From positions 1 to 11,141 of the forward strand of contig JAUIHJ010000216.1 in NCBI GenBank assembly GCA_030432015.1: a DNA stretch of 11,141 bases, written 5' to 3'. Positions 1 through 7,017 of this stretch are shown one piece after another (positions within the stretch are counted from its first letter, which is position 1; the number at the start of each line of letters is the position of its first letter). The notes beneath the pieces are model-generated. The model made no database searches. It was not told where the DNA came from and worked only from the letters and a program-made list of their open reading frames with translations. The DNA comes from a bacterium (GTDB taxonomy: Bacteria > Planctomycetota > Planctomycetia > Pirellulales > Pirellulaceae). A program made the translations under genes and the position numbers.

Positions 1-818
1 CTGTCGGCGCTTGCGGTGAGCACGGTTTCGCCATCCAAGGCAAACTGAACTGCCAGCACGAGATTCGTGTGATCCAGCGCAGCGGGGGAATGCACGCCGG
101 TCTGCACATTCCAAAGCCTTCCCTTTGTATCACTGCCGGTGACCACTTTATTGCCGTCTCGACTGAACGCCGCTGCGTATACCGGGCCTTCATGAGGCAA
201 CGACGCTAAAGCAGCCCCGGTCTCCGCATCCCAAATGCACGCCGTACGATCGCTGCTGCCGGTGATCACCCTAGTTCCATCATCGCTGAACGCCACCACT
301 CGGATTGCGTCGCGATGTGTCATTGGCTCGCCCAAGGACTGACCCGTTTCAGAGTCCCATAGTCTCGCGGTATTGTCATTGCTCGCAGTGATGACCTTCT
401 TACCGTCGGGACTGAATGCCACGGATCGAACCTGATCGCCGTGCAGCATCGGCTTGCCGATTGGCAGTCCGGTTCTCGTAACCCAGAGCATTGCCGCTGG
501 GTTGCTTCCGGTGAGCACCTTCTGACCATCGGGGCTGAATGCCACGGCCCAGACTTCGCCCGAATTGAGCAAAGGATCGGAACATGGCAATCCTGTTTCC
601 GCGTCCCAGAGCCGCGCGGTCTTATCCCAACTTCCCGTCAACACCAGCTTGCTGTCGGGACTGAAAGCGACGGCATTGACAAAGCCACGATGAGGTAGCG
701 GAGCCGCCAACGGTCGCCCAGTCCGTGCGTCCCAAAGTCGCGCTGTGTGATCAAGGCTTCCTGTGACAGCCATCAACCCATTCGGACTGAATGCGACAGC
801 ATGAACAGCCCCTTCATG
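1..818 (-). repeat. Tandem WD40 repeats inside the TIR-WD40 gene
   Basis: Seven consecutive repeats of about 42 codons (126 bp) are visible, the last cut by the window edge. Each follows the pattern H-x-x-x-V-x-x-V-A-F-S-P-D-G, then V-x-T-G-S-x-D-x-T-A-R-L-W-D and x-x-T-G. Repeat 3 lacks the usual D-x-T core (GSNPAAMLW) and repeat 6 has GSDTKGRLW, so the set is not fully homogeneous. A complete propeller normally has seven blades, and planctomycete proteins often carry two propellers, so more repeats may lie outside the window. Confidence 0.9.
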
Positions 819-1709
819 GAGCAATGGGCGAGCCACATGTGGAATCCAGGATGCAACTAAGTTACGGGCATTTAACGAGCGGGCATCGCCGTTGTTGCGG
901 GCAATTTCATATGCCTGCCAATAAGAAAATACCGCGCTCGCCGGGCGATGCTGCTGAGCCTCAGATTCTCCCAGCCGAAAATGACTCGTCGCCAGGTTGC
1001 GTTGCGATTCCGCAGTTGCGGCAACGGCATGATTTCTCTGCCACTCTGCGTTTCGCCAGAAGGCGGCAACGACCAAAACCGCCAAGGCCAGGATCGCCAT
1101 CACGCCGACAGAAAATCGTGTCCGCAAGTTGCGGCGCCGCAAAACCTTATGCGTTCGAATTAACTCTTCGACGGTCTCGCGTGTCGGGCCTTTTGACAGT
1201 GAATCGGCACCGCCATCGATGAACAATTGCGAATCCGGCAAACGCGACAACGTTGGGTACTTGTCTCGTTCAAGGTCGGCGAATCGGTCGCCGAATATGA
1301 TCGATATGACATGACGACTTCGCGCCGTGAAGAATTCTACTTCAACCTGGACTGGCTGCGAAATCGTCACCGCTTCGCGGGTCGCGACCAACACCAATCG
1401 TTGGGTGTTGCGAAGGGCGACTTGCCCAATCCACTTCCAATCATCGCCACTGGCGTAGTCCGCACGATCAAGGAAGACATCGAAACCTTTCGAACGCAGC
1501 ATCTGCGCAAGCATGACGGCGTATGCGCCTCCGCTGGCCCAATGATAGGAGATGAAAAAGTCGTAACCCCAAAGCCAGTCTCGCTGGCGCTGCCACAAGC
1601 TGCGTTTTGCCCCGGCATTCAACGCAGTTGTGTGCGCGGGCGATAGTTCACTTGCCGACCCGCGAGGATGATGGAGTTTCTGTGGCTTGCGCCACGACCT
1701 AAGGGACAA
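1..1709 (-). CDS. TIR domain - transmembrane - WD40 repeat protein (3' end beyond the window)
   Basis: The reading frame is open from about 1751 to the left edge, giving about 569 residues without a stop, so the C-terminus is missing. I chose the TTG at 1709 because GGAGGGGG lies 8 nt upstream and no ATG occurs before the TIR core. Residues ~48-150 form a TIR domain: YDFFISYHWASGG at ~49, GFDVFLDRADY, and SQPVQVEVEFF at ~117-127. Glu123 falls where the catalytic NADase glutamate lies in plant TIRs (S-x5-E). A basic RRRNLR stretch precedes one membrane helix at ~199-218 (VGVMAILALAVLVVAAFW). A helical linker follows (~220-297), then WD40 repeats from ~298. TIR domains either cleave NAD+ or act as adaptors; WD40 propellers bind partners. 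A membrane-anchored sensor with a cytoplasmic TIR is inferred. The target is unknown. The TIR call is strong; NADase activity is unproven. Confidence 0.88.
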   Translation of the reverse strand, partial: MSLRSWRKPQKLHHPRGSASELSPAHTTALNAGAKRSLWQRQRDWLWGYDFFISYHWASGGAYAVMLAQMLRSKGFDVFLDRADYASGDDWKWIGQVALRNTQRLVLVATREAVTISQPVQVEVEFFTARSRHVISIIFGDRFADLERDKYPTLSRLPDSQLFIDGGADSLSKGPTRETVEELIRTHKVLRRRNLRTRFSVGVMAILALAVLVVAAFWRNAEWQRNHAVAATAESQRNLATSHFRLGESEAQQHRPASAVFSYWQAYEIARNNGDARSLNARNLVASWIPHVARPLLHEGAVHAVAFSPNGLMAVTGSLDHTARLWDARTGRPLAAPLPHRGFVNAVAFSPDSKLVLTGSWDKTARLWDAETGLPCSDPLLNSGEVWAVAFSPDGQKVLTGSNPAAMLWVTRTGLPIGKPMLHGDQVRSVAFSPDGKKVITASNDNTARLWDSETGQSLGEPMTHRDAIRVVAFSDDGTRVITGSSDRTACIWDAETGAALASLPHEGPVYAAAFSRDGNKVVTGSDTKGRLWNVQTGVHSPAALDHTNLVLAVQFALDGETVLTASAD

Positions 1710-1714
1710 GGAAG

Positions 1715-1722
1715 CCCCCTCC
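1715..1722 (-). promoter_or_regulatory. Ribosome binding site deciding a TTG start
   Basis: GGAGGGGG on the minus strand lies 8 nt (counted from GGAGG) before the TTG at 1709. It is the best Shine-Dalgarno match in the window and the main reason for placing the TIR-WD40 start there. Another in-frame TTG at 1724 overlaps the motif itself and is less likely. Confidence 0.55.
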
Positions 1723-1824
1723 AATGTCAGCAGTGTTGCAGCAAAGAAGTCTCAAGCTGGCGGCGATGATCATACCAGGCTTAGGCCTCTTTCGATCGCA
1801 CAAACGAATGTCTGTTGATCTGTC

Positions 1825-1856
1825 ATCATATTGTGGCTGGGTAAAGAAATTGTCAA
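1825..1856 (-). promoter_or_regulatory. Possible sigma70-type promoter for the TIR-WD40 gene
   Basis: A perfect TTGACA lies at 1856-1851 on the minus strand. At 17 nt spacing the -10 would be CAATAT (3/6); at 20 nt it would be TATGAT (5/6). The local AT-rich context and a leader of about 115 nt before the TTG start are consistent with a promoter. The spacing ambiguity keeps confidence low. Confidence 0.35.
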
Positions 1857-1960
1857 GTGTTGTGTTCTGAAATTGAGCAGGCGGCATCCTGCAATTCTCC
1901 AAAGGCGAATTACTTCCTTTAGAAGAGCGGAAGTATCCGCGCGCGGCCGTGGAACTTTCG

Positions 1961-1977
1961 CCGTCCCTGCTGGACGG
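1961..1977 (-). terminator. GC-rich hairpin, possible terminator without U-tract
   Basis: CCGTCC and GGACGG form a perfect 6-bp GC-rich stem with a 5-nt loop, about 100 nt downstream of the radical SAM stop codon. No T-run follows on either strand, so it is not a classical intrinsic terminator. Confidence 0.25.
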
Positions 1978-2078
1978 TGAGAGCCAACTTGAAAGTCCTG
2001 GCGAGACAGGCTTTCCGGCTACTCTGAACGGCTTCTGAGTTGGGAGCCGATTCCGCAGTGATGGTGCTGTACTCGGTT

Positions 2079-3641
2079 TCAATAGGAATTGACGACCGGC
2101 GTGTCCTGGCGAGCCATCTCGTTGGCCATCGTATAATGGTGATAGTGCATTAGACACTTAATCACGAAGGCGAACCAGATCTTCGGGTCCGGACGACGCT
2201 TGATCACACGGTAGAATCGCCGCCGATACTCCCTGCGTAACGCTCGATCCGGAACACCGTTCATTAGTTGCCAAAAGACGAGCGCGGTCCGCGTCAGCAG
2301 GACCGCCTCTCCCTTGAGCCAGGCCCAGGGGTGCTGTCGCCAATAGGCACCGCGAGTCATCCCGAACTGAAAGCCATCCGTCAGCCACAGCTGTTCGAAC
2401 CGCTCAAAGTAAGCGCTCGGTTCATACAGATCTTGATGCAATCGCACATATCCGTCGCGCAACGCCTCTCGGGTCATACGGAGGGGAATGACATTGGTGC
2501 CTTCGACAGGGTGGTCCACCGGGTCCAGGCGGCCTTCGGCCAACAGGCGGTCGTAGAGGGGAGTCTTGGGGATGGCGAACAGCATACCCATCATGATGTG
2601 CAGCACCCGGGCGTCTCTGATGAATTGCACCTGCGCGTTAAACACACTCTCGTCGTCGTGGTCGAATCCGACAATCATGCCACACCAGACATCAAGCCCG
2701 GCGTCCTGGATGGTTCGCACGCGATCGACAAGCGTCGTGCCAGTGCGGACGTTTTGTAGTTTCTTGGTCTCCAGCAGGGAGGCTTCATTCGGGCTTTCGA
2801 TCCCCACAAAGACGCTGCTGATATTGGCGTCCACCATCAACTGCATCAGCTCGGCGTCTTCCGACAAATCGACCGACGCTTCGGTGAAGAACAGGAACGG
2901 ATAGCCGTTGGAACGCTGCCAGGCCGCCACTGCCGCCAGCAATGGCTTGATGGCCTTCTTGTTGCCAATCAGGTTGTCGTCGACGATGAAGGCGATATCC
3001 ATCCCCTGGGCGCGGATCGCCTCGAGTTCGTGAATCACCTGTTCGGACGTCTTCAGCCGCGGGCGCCGACCGAAGGTGACGATGATGTCACAAAACTCGC
3101 ATTGAAACGGGCAGCCGCGGGAGAATTGCAGGCTGGCGAAGAGGTAGTGTTGCGTCTTCAGCAGGTCGAATCGCGGCACCGGCATCTTGGACATGTCCGT
3201 TTTTTCGGACTGCTCATACCGTGGACCGTGCTCGCCGCGACTCCACTCGTCCAGAAACCGCGGCCAGGTGTCCTCCGCTTCCCCGACGAAGATGACGTCT
3301 GTCAAGTCGTTGAAATAATCTTCCTGCACGGTCACCCACGGGCCACCAACGACAGTAAACACACCCCGCCTCTTCAGCTCGGCCAGGATTTCCCGCATGC
3401 GGCCCCGCTGGACGGACATTCCGGTCACTCCGACGATGTCCGCCCGCGCCAACCGCGCGTAGTCGATCGCCTCGACGTTCTCGTCAACCAGGGTGACCTG
3501 ATGTTCGTGCGGCGTTAGTGCGGCAAGCAAGGGCAGGCAGGCGACCGGCAGGTTGGCTCGCTTGCGCAGGAGCGGCAAGGCGTGCTCCAGTCCCCAAAAA
3601 GACGGCTCGAACCGCGGATTCACCAAAACAATGTCAGCCAT
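2079..3641 (-). CDS. B12-binding radical SAM protein with C-terminal DUF4070-like region (HpnP-like)
   Basis: This encodes 520 residues from the ATG at 3641, chosen because GGAG lies 9 nt upstream and MADIVLVNPRFEP begins the conserved fold; the frame extends to 3785 but the extra residues look unrelated. Residues ~1-140 form a cobalamin-binding Rossmann domain (IVGVTGMSVQ, VVGGPWVT, VGEAEDTWPRFL) without the DxHxxG motif. Residues ~165-380 are the radical SAM barrel with RGCPFQCEFCD, the [4Fe-4S] ligands being Cys177, Cys181 and Cys184. FIVDDNLIGNKK, FFTEASVDL and FVGIESP are typical of the HpnP branch. A DUF4070-like tail follows. HpnP methylates hopanoids at C-2 using methylcobalamin, so a radical methylation at an unactivated carbon is plausible here. 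The substrate is unknown; the gene diverges from the methyltransferase operon. Family call firm, function open. Confidence 0.88.
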   Translation of the reverse strand: MADIVLVNPRFEPSFWGLEHALPLLRKRANLPVACLPLLAALTPHEHQVTLVDENVEAIDYARLARADIVGVTGMSVQRGRMREILAELKRRGVFTVVGGPWVTVQEDYFNDLTDVIFVGEAEDTWPRFLDEWSRGEHGPRYEQSEKTDMSKMPVPRFDLLKTQHYLFASLQFSRGCPFQCEFCDIIVTFGRRPRLKTSEQVIHELEAIRAQGMDIAFIVDDNLIGNKKAIKPLLAAVAAWQRSNGYPFLFFTEASVDLSEDAELMQLMVDANISSVFVGIESPNEASLLETKKLQNVRTGTTLVDRVRTIQDAGLDVWCGMIVGFDHDDESVFNAQVQFIRDARVLHIMMGMLFAIPKTPLYDRLLAEGRLDPVDHPVEGTNVIPLRMTREALRDGYVRLHQDLYEPSAYFERFEQLWLTDGFQFGMTRGAYWRQHPWAWLKGEAVLLTRTALVFWQLMNGVPDRALRREYRRRFYRVIKRRPDPKIWFAFVIKCLMHYHHYTMANEMARQDTPVVNSY

Positions 3642-3758
3642 TGTCACCATCTCCGCACGGCTGACGTTCAGCCATGTTGTCGAATGCCGCCTCTGGACGC
3701 GCGGCGCAACGAAGATCAATTGCCAGGCCAATCGAATTGACTCACACGAGTGCTCATT

Positions 3759-3764
3759 ATTGTA
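3759..3764 (-). promoter_or_regulatory. Possible -10 box for the radical SAM gene
   Basis: TACAAT (5/6 match to TATAAT) on the minus strand sits about 115 nt before the chosen start at 3641. At 17 nt spacing the -35 would be CTATGA, a poor match. If real, it supports the short start, because the alternative ATG at 3785 would lie upstream of the transcript. Confidence 0.25.
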
Positions 3765-3806
3765 GCTGCAACCGGCGGCAATCATAGCGTTGCGGCATCA
3801 GCCACG

Positions 3807-3836
3807 GCGGGTGTCGCCCCGCGAACCAACACCCGC
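3807..3836. repeat. Inverted repeat in the divergent promoter region
   Basis: GCGGGTGT (3807-3814) is perfectly complementary to ACACCCGC (3829-3836), with a 14-nt loop. The first five bases could instead pair with CCCGC at 3818-3822, so two mutually exclusive stems exist. It lies between the two outward-facing promoter candidates and could be an operator or an RNA hairpin. Confidence 0.45.
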
Positions 3837-4053
3837 TCGCTTTCTGGAACCGATGCGCTGCCCAAGAATCATGCGCTCGCGCCCGAGGGTTAACGAACCG
3901 ACTGCCCAATACCAGAGCGCGCGATCACCCAACCGCTTGTCGATTCCTGATCCGCCGTCGGCTCGTCGCGTTCGTGGCGTCGCCCAGCTGGCATGCCATC
4001 CAGCCATGCTCCGTGCACCGCGTCGTGTTCTGCGCACCGATAATCGCAAGCAT

Positions 4054-4081
4054 CTTACGCTGGGGCGGTCCACGGTATAAT
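4054..4081 (+). promoter_or_regulatory. Probable promoter of the methyltransferase-oxidoreductase operon
   Basis: A perfect TATAAT at 4076-4081 lies about 120 nt before the ATG at 4204. The best -35 is CTTACG (3/6) with 16 nt spacing. The strong -10 at the right place before a three-gene operon makes this the most credible promoter in the window. Confidence 0.5.
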
Positions 4082-4203
4082 AGCGGGGACGTGGGCACCG
4101 TTCGTATCTCAACAAGTCGTCCAAGTGACGTTGATGTTCTGCAGGGGCGGGTGGAACGTCGCAACGTGTGGACTGAGCCAAGGACCATTCCAGGACGACC
4201 ATC

Positions 4204-4911
4204 ATGCGACATCGCCAGTTGATTCCTGAACGAATGGATGACCCCGAGCTGGGTTCCGCGGAACATCTGCACGCACTGCGCGGATTGCGGCGAATCAACG
4301 CCTGGACGCGTAACGCGTCGCTCGTCTGGAAACACCTTTTGCCGACCGAGCACGCTTCGGCAGGCCGACCGCTGCGGGTACTGGATATTGCCACCGGCTC
4401 GGCCGATATCCCGATCGCTCTGATGAGGATCGGTGCTTCGCACGGAATTCGGCTGGAAATCGAAGCGTGTGATGTGAGCGAGCAGGCGTTGGCGTTCGCA
4501 GCGCAAAACTGCGTCGAGGCCGGCGTATCGATACGGCTGTTTTGTCACGATATCGTCCGCGCGCCGCTCCCCAGCCAATACGACGTCGTGATCTGTTCTC
4601 AATTCATGCATCATCTGGAGACCGCGACGACCGCACAGGTGTTAGCGAAGCTGAAGTCGGCCGCCACGTCACGCGTCATCGTCGTCGATCTCGAGCGAGG
4701 GCTGGCCAACTGGCTGCAGGTCTGGCTCGCCACCCGGGTGCTCAGTCGATCGCCCGTGGTGCACTTCGACGGCCCGCAGTCGGTGCGTGCCGCGTATTCG
4801 ATGGCCGAATTCGCGGAGTTGGCCGCGCGGGCTGGATACTCGAATACGGAGTTGCGGAGGACCTGGCCCTGCCGATTTGTCTTTGTTGGAGAAACCGATG
4901 GCAGCAAGTGA
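4204..4911 (+). CDS. Class I SAM-dependent methyltransferase (type III PKS cluster, HidC-like role)
   Basis: This 235-residue protein has the size of a single-domain class I methyltransferase. Motif I is RVLDIATGSADIP at ~58-70 for S-adenosylmethionine binding. An acidic residue ends strand 2 (ACDVS, Asp90), and YDVVICSQFMHHLE at ~126-139 resembles UbiE/type-12 methyltransferases. A CAGGA motif lies 8 nt before the ATG. The stop codon lies 14 bp inside the next gene, so translation is probably coupled. In type III PKS clusters with a similar oxidoreductase, this enzyme is expected to methylate the polyketide aromatic product, most likely on a phenolic oxygen; that is inference from context. 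Cytosolic, with no signal peptide or membrane helix. UbiE-like C-methylation in quinone synthesis is an alternative, less likely given the neighbours. Confidence 0.88.
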   Translation: MRHRQLIPERMDDPELGSAEHLHALRGLRRINAWTRNASLVWKHLLPTEHASAGRPLRVLDIATGSADIPIALMRIGASHGIRLEIEACDVSEQALAFAAQNCVEAGVSIRLFCHDIVRAPLPSQYDVVICSQFMHHLETATTAQVLAKLKSAATSRVIVVDLERGLANWLQVWLATRVLSRSPVVHFDGPQSVRAAYSMAEFAELAARAGYSNTELRRTWPCRFVFVGETDGSK

Positions 4912-6115
4912 GTTTCGGGTCCAGGCGACACTGGGGCTGGACGACGCTGCGGACGAACGCTGGGATGTGATGGTGATCGGCGCGGGGCCTGCCGGAGCGT
5001 TGGCGGCCCGCCAGTCAGCCCTGTTGGGCGCCCGTGTCTTGCTGGTCGATCGAGCCGCTTTCCCGCGGGCAAAAGTTTGCGGCTGCTGCATCAATGGCGC
5101 CGCCATGGAGGTCCTGGCTCAGGTTGGATTGGGGGATCTCCTCCGCCAATGCCAGGCGCGGGAATTGCGCACCGTCCAACTGGCGAGCCGCGGGCGGTTT
5201 GCCCGAATACGGCTCAGTCAGGGTGTTTCGCTATCGCGCGACCGGTTCGACGCGGCGCTGATCCTGGCCGCCGTCGAGGCGGGGGCCGAATTTCTCGACC
5301 AGACGCCAGCCGTGATCGGCGCGACCCAGGGTGAGGCCCGCGGAGTGCACCTCAAACGTCTGGATGCAGGCTCGACCGCAACCGCCAAGTCCATCATCGT
5401 GGCCGGTGGTCTCGGTTGCCGCGTTTTCGAAGAAGCGGCAGCCGAGCAACGTCAGACGGCTCGCGCGTCGCGGGTCGGAGCTGGCACGATCCTTGACGTG
5501 GCGCCCGCAGCGTACGAGGCCGGCACAATCTACATGGCGTGCCATCAGCACGGCTACGTGGGGCTCGTGCGGCTTGAGGATGATCGGCTCGATATCGCCA
5601 CCGCCCTGGACGCCGACGCCATCAAGCAACACGATGGAATTCCCGGTCTTGTTCAGCACATCCTGACCGAGGCGTGCCTGCCAATCGCGGCACCACTCGA
5701 CCAACTGAAGTGGCACGGCACCGGTCGGCTTACCCAACGCCGTCAGCATGTCGCCGCCGACCGCTGTTTTTTTGTTGGGGATGCGGCGGGCTACGTCGAG
5801 CCATTTACGGGCGAAGGGATGGCTTGGGCGCTGGCGTCCGGGCGATCCGTGGCGCCAATCGTAGTGGGATTGGCGCGCGACAATTTGGCTGCTGACGCGG
5901 TGCGGGCCTGGACGGAAACTCACCGGCGTTTGATCATCCGGCGAGCGCGGCTGTGCCGGTGCGTCAGCCGCTTGTTGCGGCACCCGTCCTGGGTTAGTAT
6001 CACGATTCGCTTATTGGCGATCGCACCGGCGCTGGCAAATCCCGTTGTCAGGTCCTTAAATGTCTCATTCGAAACGGATCGTCCACTCGACGCGGCCACG
6101 GAGCGTTTGCCATGA
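4898..6115 (+). CDS. FAD-dependent oxidoreductase, geranylgeranyl reductase/halogenase-like (HidB-like role)
   Basis: This encodes 405 residues from the ATG at 4898, preceded by GGAG with 6 nt spacing. The frame continues upstream to 4787, but that part overlaps the methyltransferase and lacks homology features. The N-terminus is a Rossmann dinucleotide fold, VMVIGAGPAGALAA at ~24-37, with an acidic end of strand 2 (LLVDR). PRAKVCGCC follows at 56-64, typical of the geranylgeranyl reductase/tryptophan halogenase superfamily of flavoproteins. FFVGDAAGYVEPFTGEG at 291-307 is the second FAD-binding motif. I see no halogenase WxWxIP motif, so halogenation is unlikely. A ring hydroxylase or oxidase acting on an alkylresorcinol is the best inference; reduction of an alkyl chain is the alternative. 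It overlaps both neighbours (14 bp and ATGA), so the three genes form one coupled operon. Confidence 0.9.
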   Translation: MAASEFRVQATLGLDDAADERWDVMVIGAGPAGALAARQSALLGARVLLVDRAAFPRAKVCGCCINGAAMEVLAQVGLGDLLRQCQARELRTVQLASRGRFARIRLSQGVSLSRDRFDAALILAAVEAGAEFLDQTPAVIGATQGEARGVHLKRLDAGSTATAKSIIVAGGLGCRVFEEAAAEQRQTARASRVGAGTILDVAPAAYEAGTIYMACHQHGYVGLVRLEDDRLDIATALDADAIKQHDGIPGLVQHILTEACLPIAAPLDQLKWHGTGRLTQRRQHVAADRCFFVGDAAGYVEPFTGEGMAWALASGRSVAPIVVGLARDNLAADAVRAWTETHRRLIIRRARLCRCVSRLLRHPSWVSITIRLLAIAPALANPVVRSLNVSFETDRPLDAATERLP

Positions 6116-7017
6116 TCAGTTTTGATGGAATCAGCAAGTCGCGGATTCGCACGCACTACGAGGTCGCCACTTTGTTCTACCGGCTCTTGTGGGGCGTCCA
6201 TATTCATCATGGTTTATGGCACGCGAATGAATCGTCACGCCTGGCCCAACGGCAGCTGGTCGAACATCTGCTCGCCGAGTCGGGAATCCCTCGCGGAGCC
6301 TCCGTGGTGGACGTGGGCTGCGGCATGGGGGGCAGTTCGATCCACCTGGCACGCCACCACGAATGCCACGTTACCGGGATCACGCTGAGCGGGATGCAGC
6401 GAAATTGGGCCGGTACGTCGGCAACCATGAAGGGACTCCGCAGCCGCACCCGATTCCTTCGCCAAGATGCCGAGACCGTCGAATTCGCCCCGGCGTCCTT
6501 CGACTACCTTTGGAGCATCGAGTGTACGGAGCATCTGTTTGATAAGCCTGCCTTTTTCCGTCGCGCGGCGGACTGGTTGCGACCGGGTGGCGGCGTCGCG
6601 CTGTGCATCTGGTTGGCCGGGGACGAACCGCATTCCGACGAAGATATCGACCAAGTCAAGAAAGTCTGCGACGCATTTCTCTGTCCTTCGTTGGGAACCT
6701 CCGCAGACTACGCGACGTGGCTCCGCGACGCCGGTCTGGAGGTTGGCAGCATCTGCGATCTCACGCCTAAAATCACCCGCACTTGGGAAATCTGCGACAG
6801 CCGGATCAAGCGGACCGGGATGGCTCAGCTTGTGCGAACCTTTCGCGGCGCCTTCGGCGGAGATTTTTGGAAGTTTGCGGACAACTTCAATCTGATCTTG
6901 AATGCGTATCGCAGCGGGGCGATGAAGTATGCCAGCATTGTCGCCCGGAAGCCGATGTCCGACGAAGCCGCTGCCGGAGGAATCAGCTCGATTCGGCCAC
7001 GGGTGGAGGGCGTTTGA
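6112..7017 (+). CDS. SAM-dependent methyltransferase resembling gamma-tocopherol methyltransferase
   Basis: This 301-residue class I methyltransferase begins with HYEVATLFYRLLWGVHIHHG at ~15-34, the signature opening of the gamma-tocopherol/cyclopropane-synthase-like group. Motif I is VVDVGCGMGGSS at 65-76, followed by WSIECTEHLFDK at 134-145 and WLRPGG at 155-160. Relatives act on aromatic rings with lipid tails (tocopherols, plastoquinols) or on lipids, which fits methylation of an alkylresorcinol-like product; the exact position is not readable from sequence. The ATG overlaps the oxidoreductase stop as ATGA, and GGAG lies 8 nt upstream. Its last 35 bp overlap the 3' end of the transporter gene on the other strand. 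No membrane segment is apparent. Family firm, substrate inferred. Confidence 0.9.
   Translation: MISFDGISKSRIRTHYEVATLFYRLLWGVHIHHGLWHANESSRLAQRQLVEHLLAESGIPRGASVVDVGCGMGGSSIHLARHHECHVTGITLSGMQRNWAGTSATMKGLRSRTRFLRQDAETVEFAPASFDYLWSIECTEHLFDKPAFFRRAADWLRPGGGVALCIWLAGDEPHSDEDIDQVKKVCDAFLCPSLGTSADYATWLRDAGLEVGSICDLTPKITRTWEICDSRIKRTGMAQLVRTFRGAFGGDFWKFADNFNLILNAYRSGAMKYASIVARKPMSDEAAAGGISSIRPRVEGV

Larger units (their letters stand above)
1710..2078. other. Intergenic region with a row of hairpins
   Basis: About 370 bases between the radical SAM stop and the TIR-WD40 start hold no convincing gene; the frames that cross it look like random translation. Four successive hairpins occupy 1871-2015: AATT-GCAGG/CCTGC-AATT (1871-1896), TACTTCC/GGAAGTA (1911-1935), CCGTCC/GGACGG (1961-1977) and GAAAG-CCTG/CAGG-CTTTC (1991-2015). 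CCAACT (1984-1989) can also pair with AGTTGG (2038-2043) around the last one. The region lies 3' of the radical SAM gene and 5' of the TIR gene on the same strand, so it could be a 3' UTR, a terminator region, a small RNA or a dispersed repeat. Confidence 0.55.
3642..4203. other. Divergent intergenic region between radical SAM and methyltransferase genes
   Basis: About 560 bases separate two divergent starts. The minus-strand frames that cross it lack any recognisable domain and overlap the methyltransferase gene antisense, so I treat the region as non-coding. It contains a -10-like box for each direction and a perfect 8-bp-stem hairpin (3807-3836) between them. Confidence 0.6.

Noticed and set aside
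1..818. Short-period DNA repeats at the left edge as a CRISPR or tandem repeat array
   Set aside because: The ~126-bp periodicity comes from WD40 codons with diverged sequence; there are no identical repeats with unique spacers.
791..1646. Plus-strand frames across the TIR-WD40 gene
   Set aside because: They are out-of-frame shadows; the minus-strand frame gives continuous TIR, membrane and WD40 motifs.
1699..2157. A 152-residue minus-strand frame crossing the hairpin region
   Set aside because: It begins inside the radical SAM gene and runs through hairpins and the candidate TIR promoter; its composition is random-looking and it lacks a ribosome site.
2079..3641. Naming the radical SAM gene hpnP outright
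   Set aside because: The family layout is similar, but no hopanoid genes are nearby and the DUF4070 group includes other substrates, so a symbol would overstate the evidence.
3642..3785. Longer radical SAM protein starting at the ATG at 3785
   Set aside because: The additional 48 residues show no family features, and the ATG at 3641 has GGAG at good spacing directly before the conserved domain.
3798..4614. Two long minus-strand frames antisense to the first methyltransferase
   Set aside because: Neither shows a domain or motif; both overlap a strong methyltransferase gene and reflect high GC content.
4898..6115. Flavin-dependent halogenase
   Set aside because: The FAD motifs are shared with halogenases, but no WxWxIP motif was found and the PRxKxCG motif is equally typical of geranylgeranyl reductase-like enzymes.
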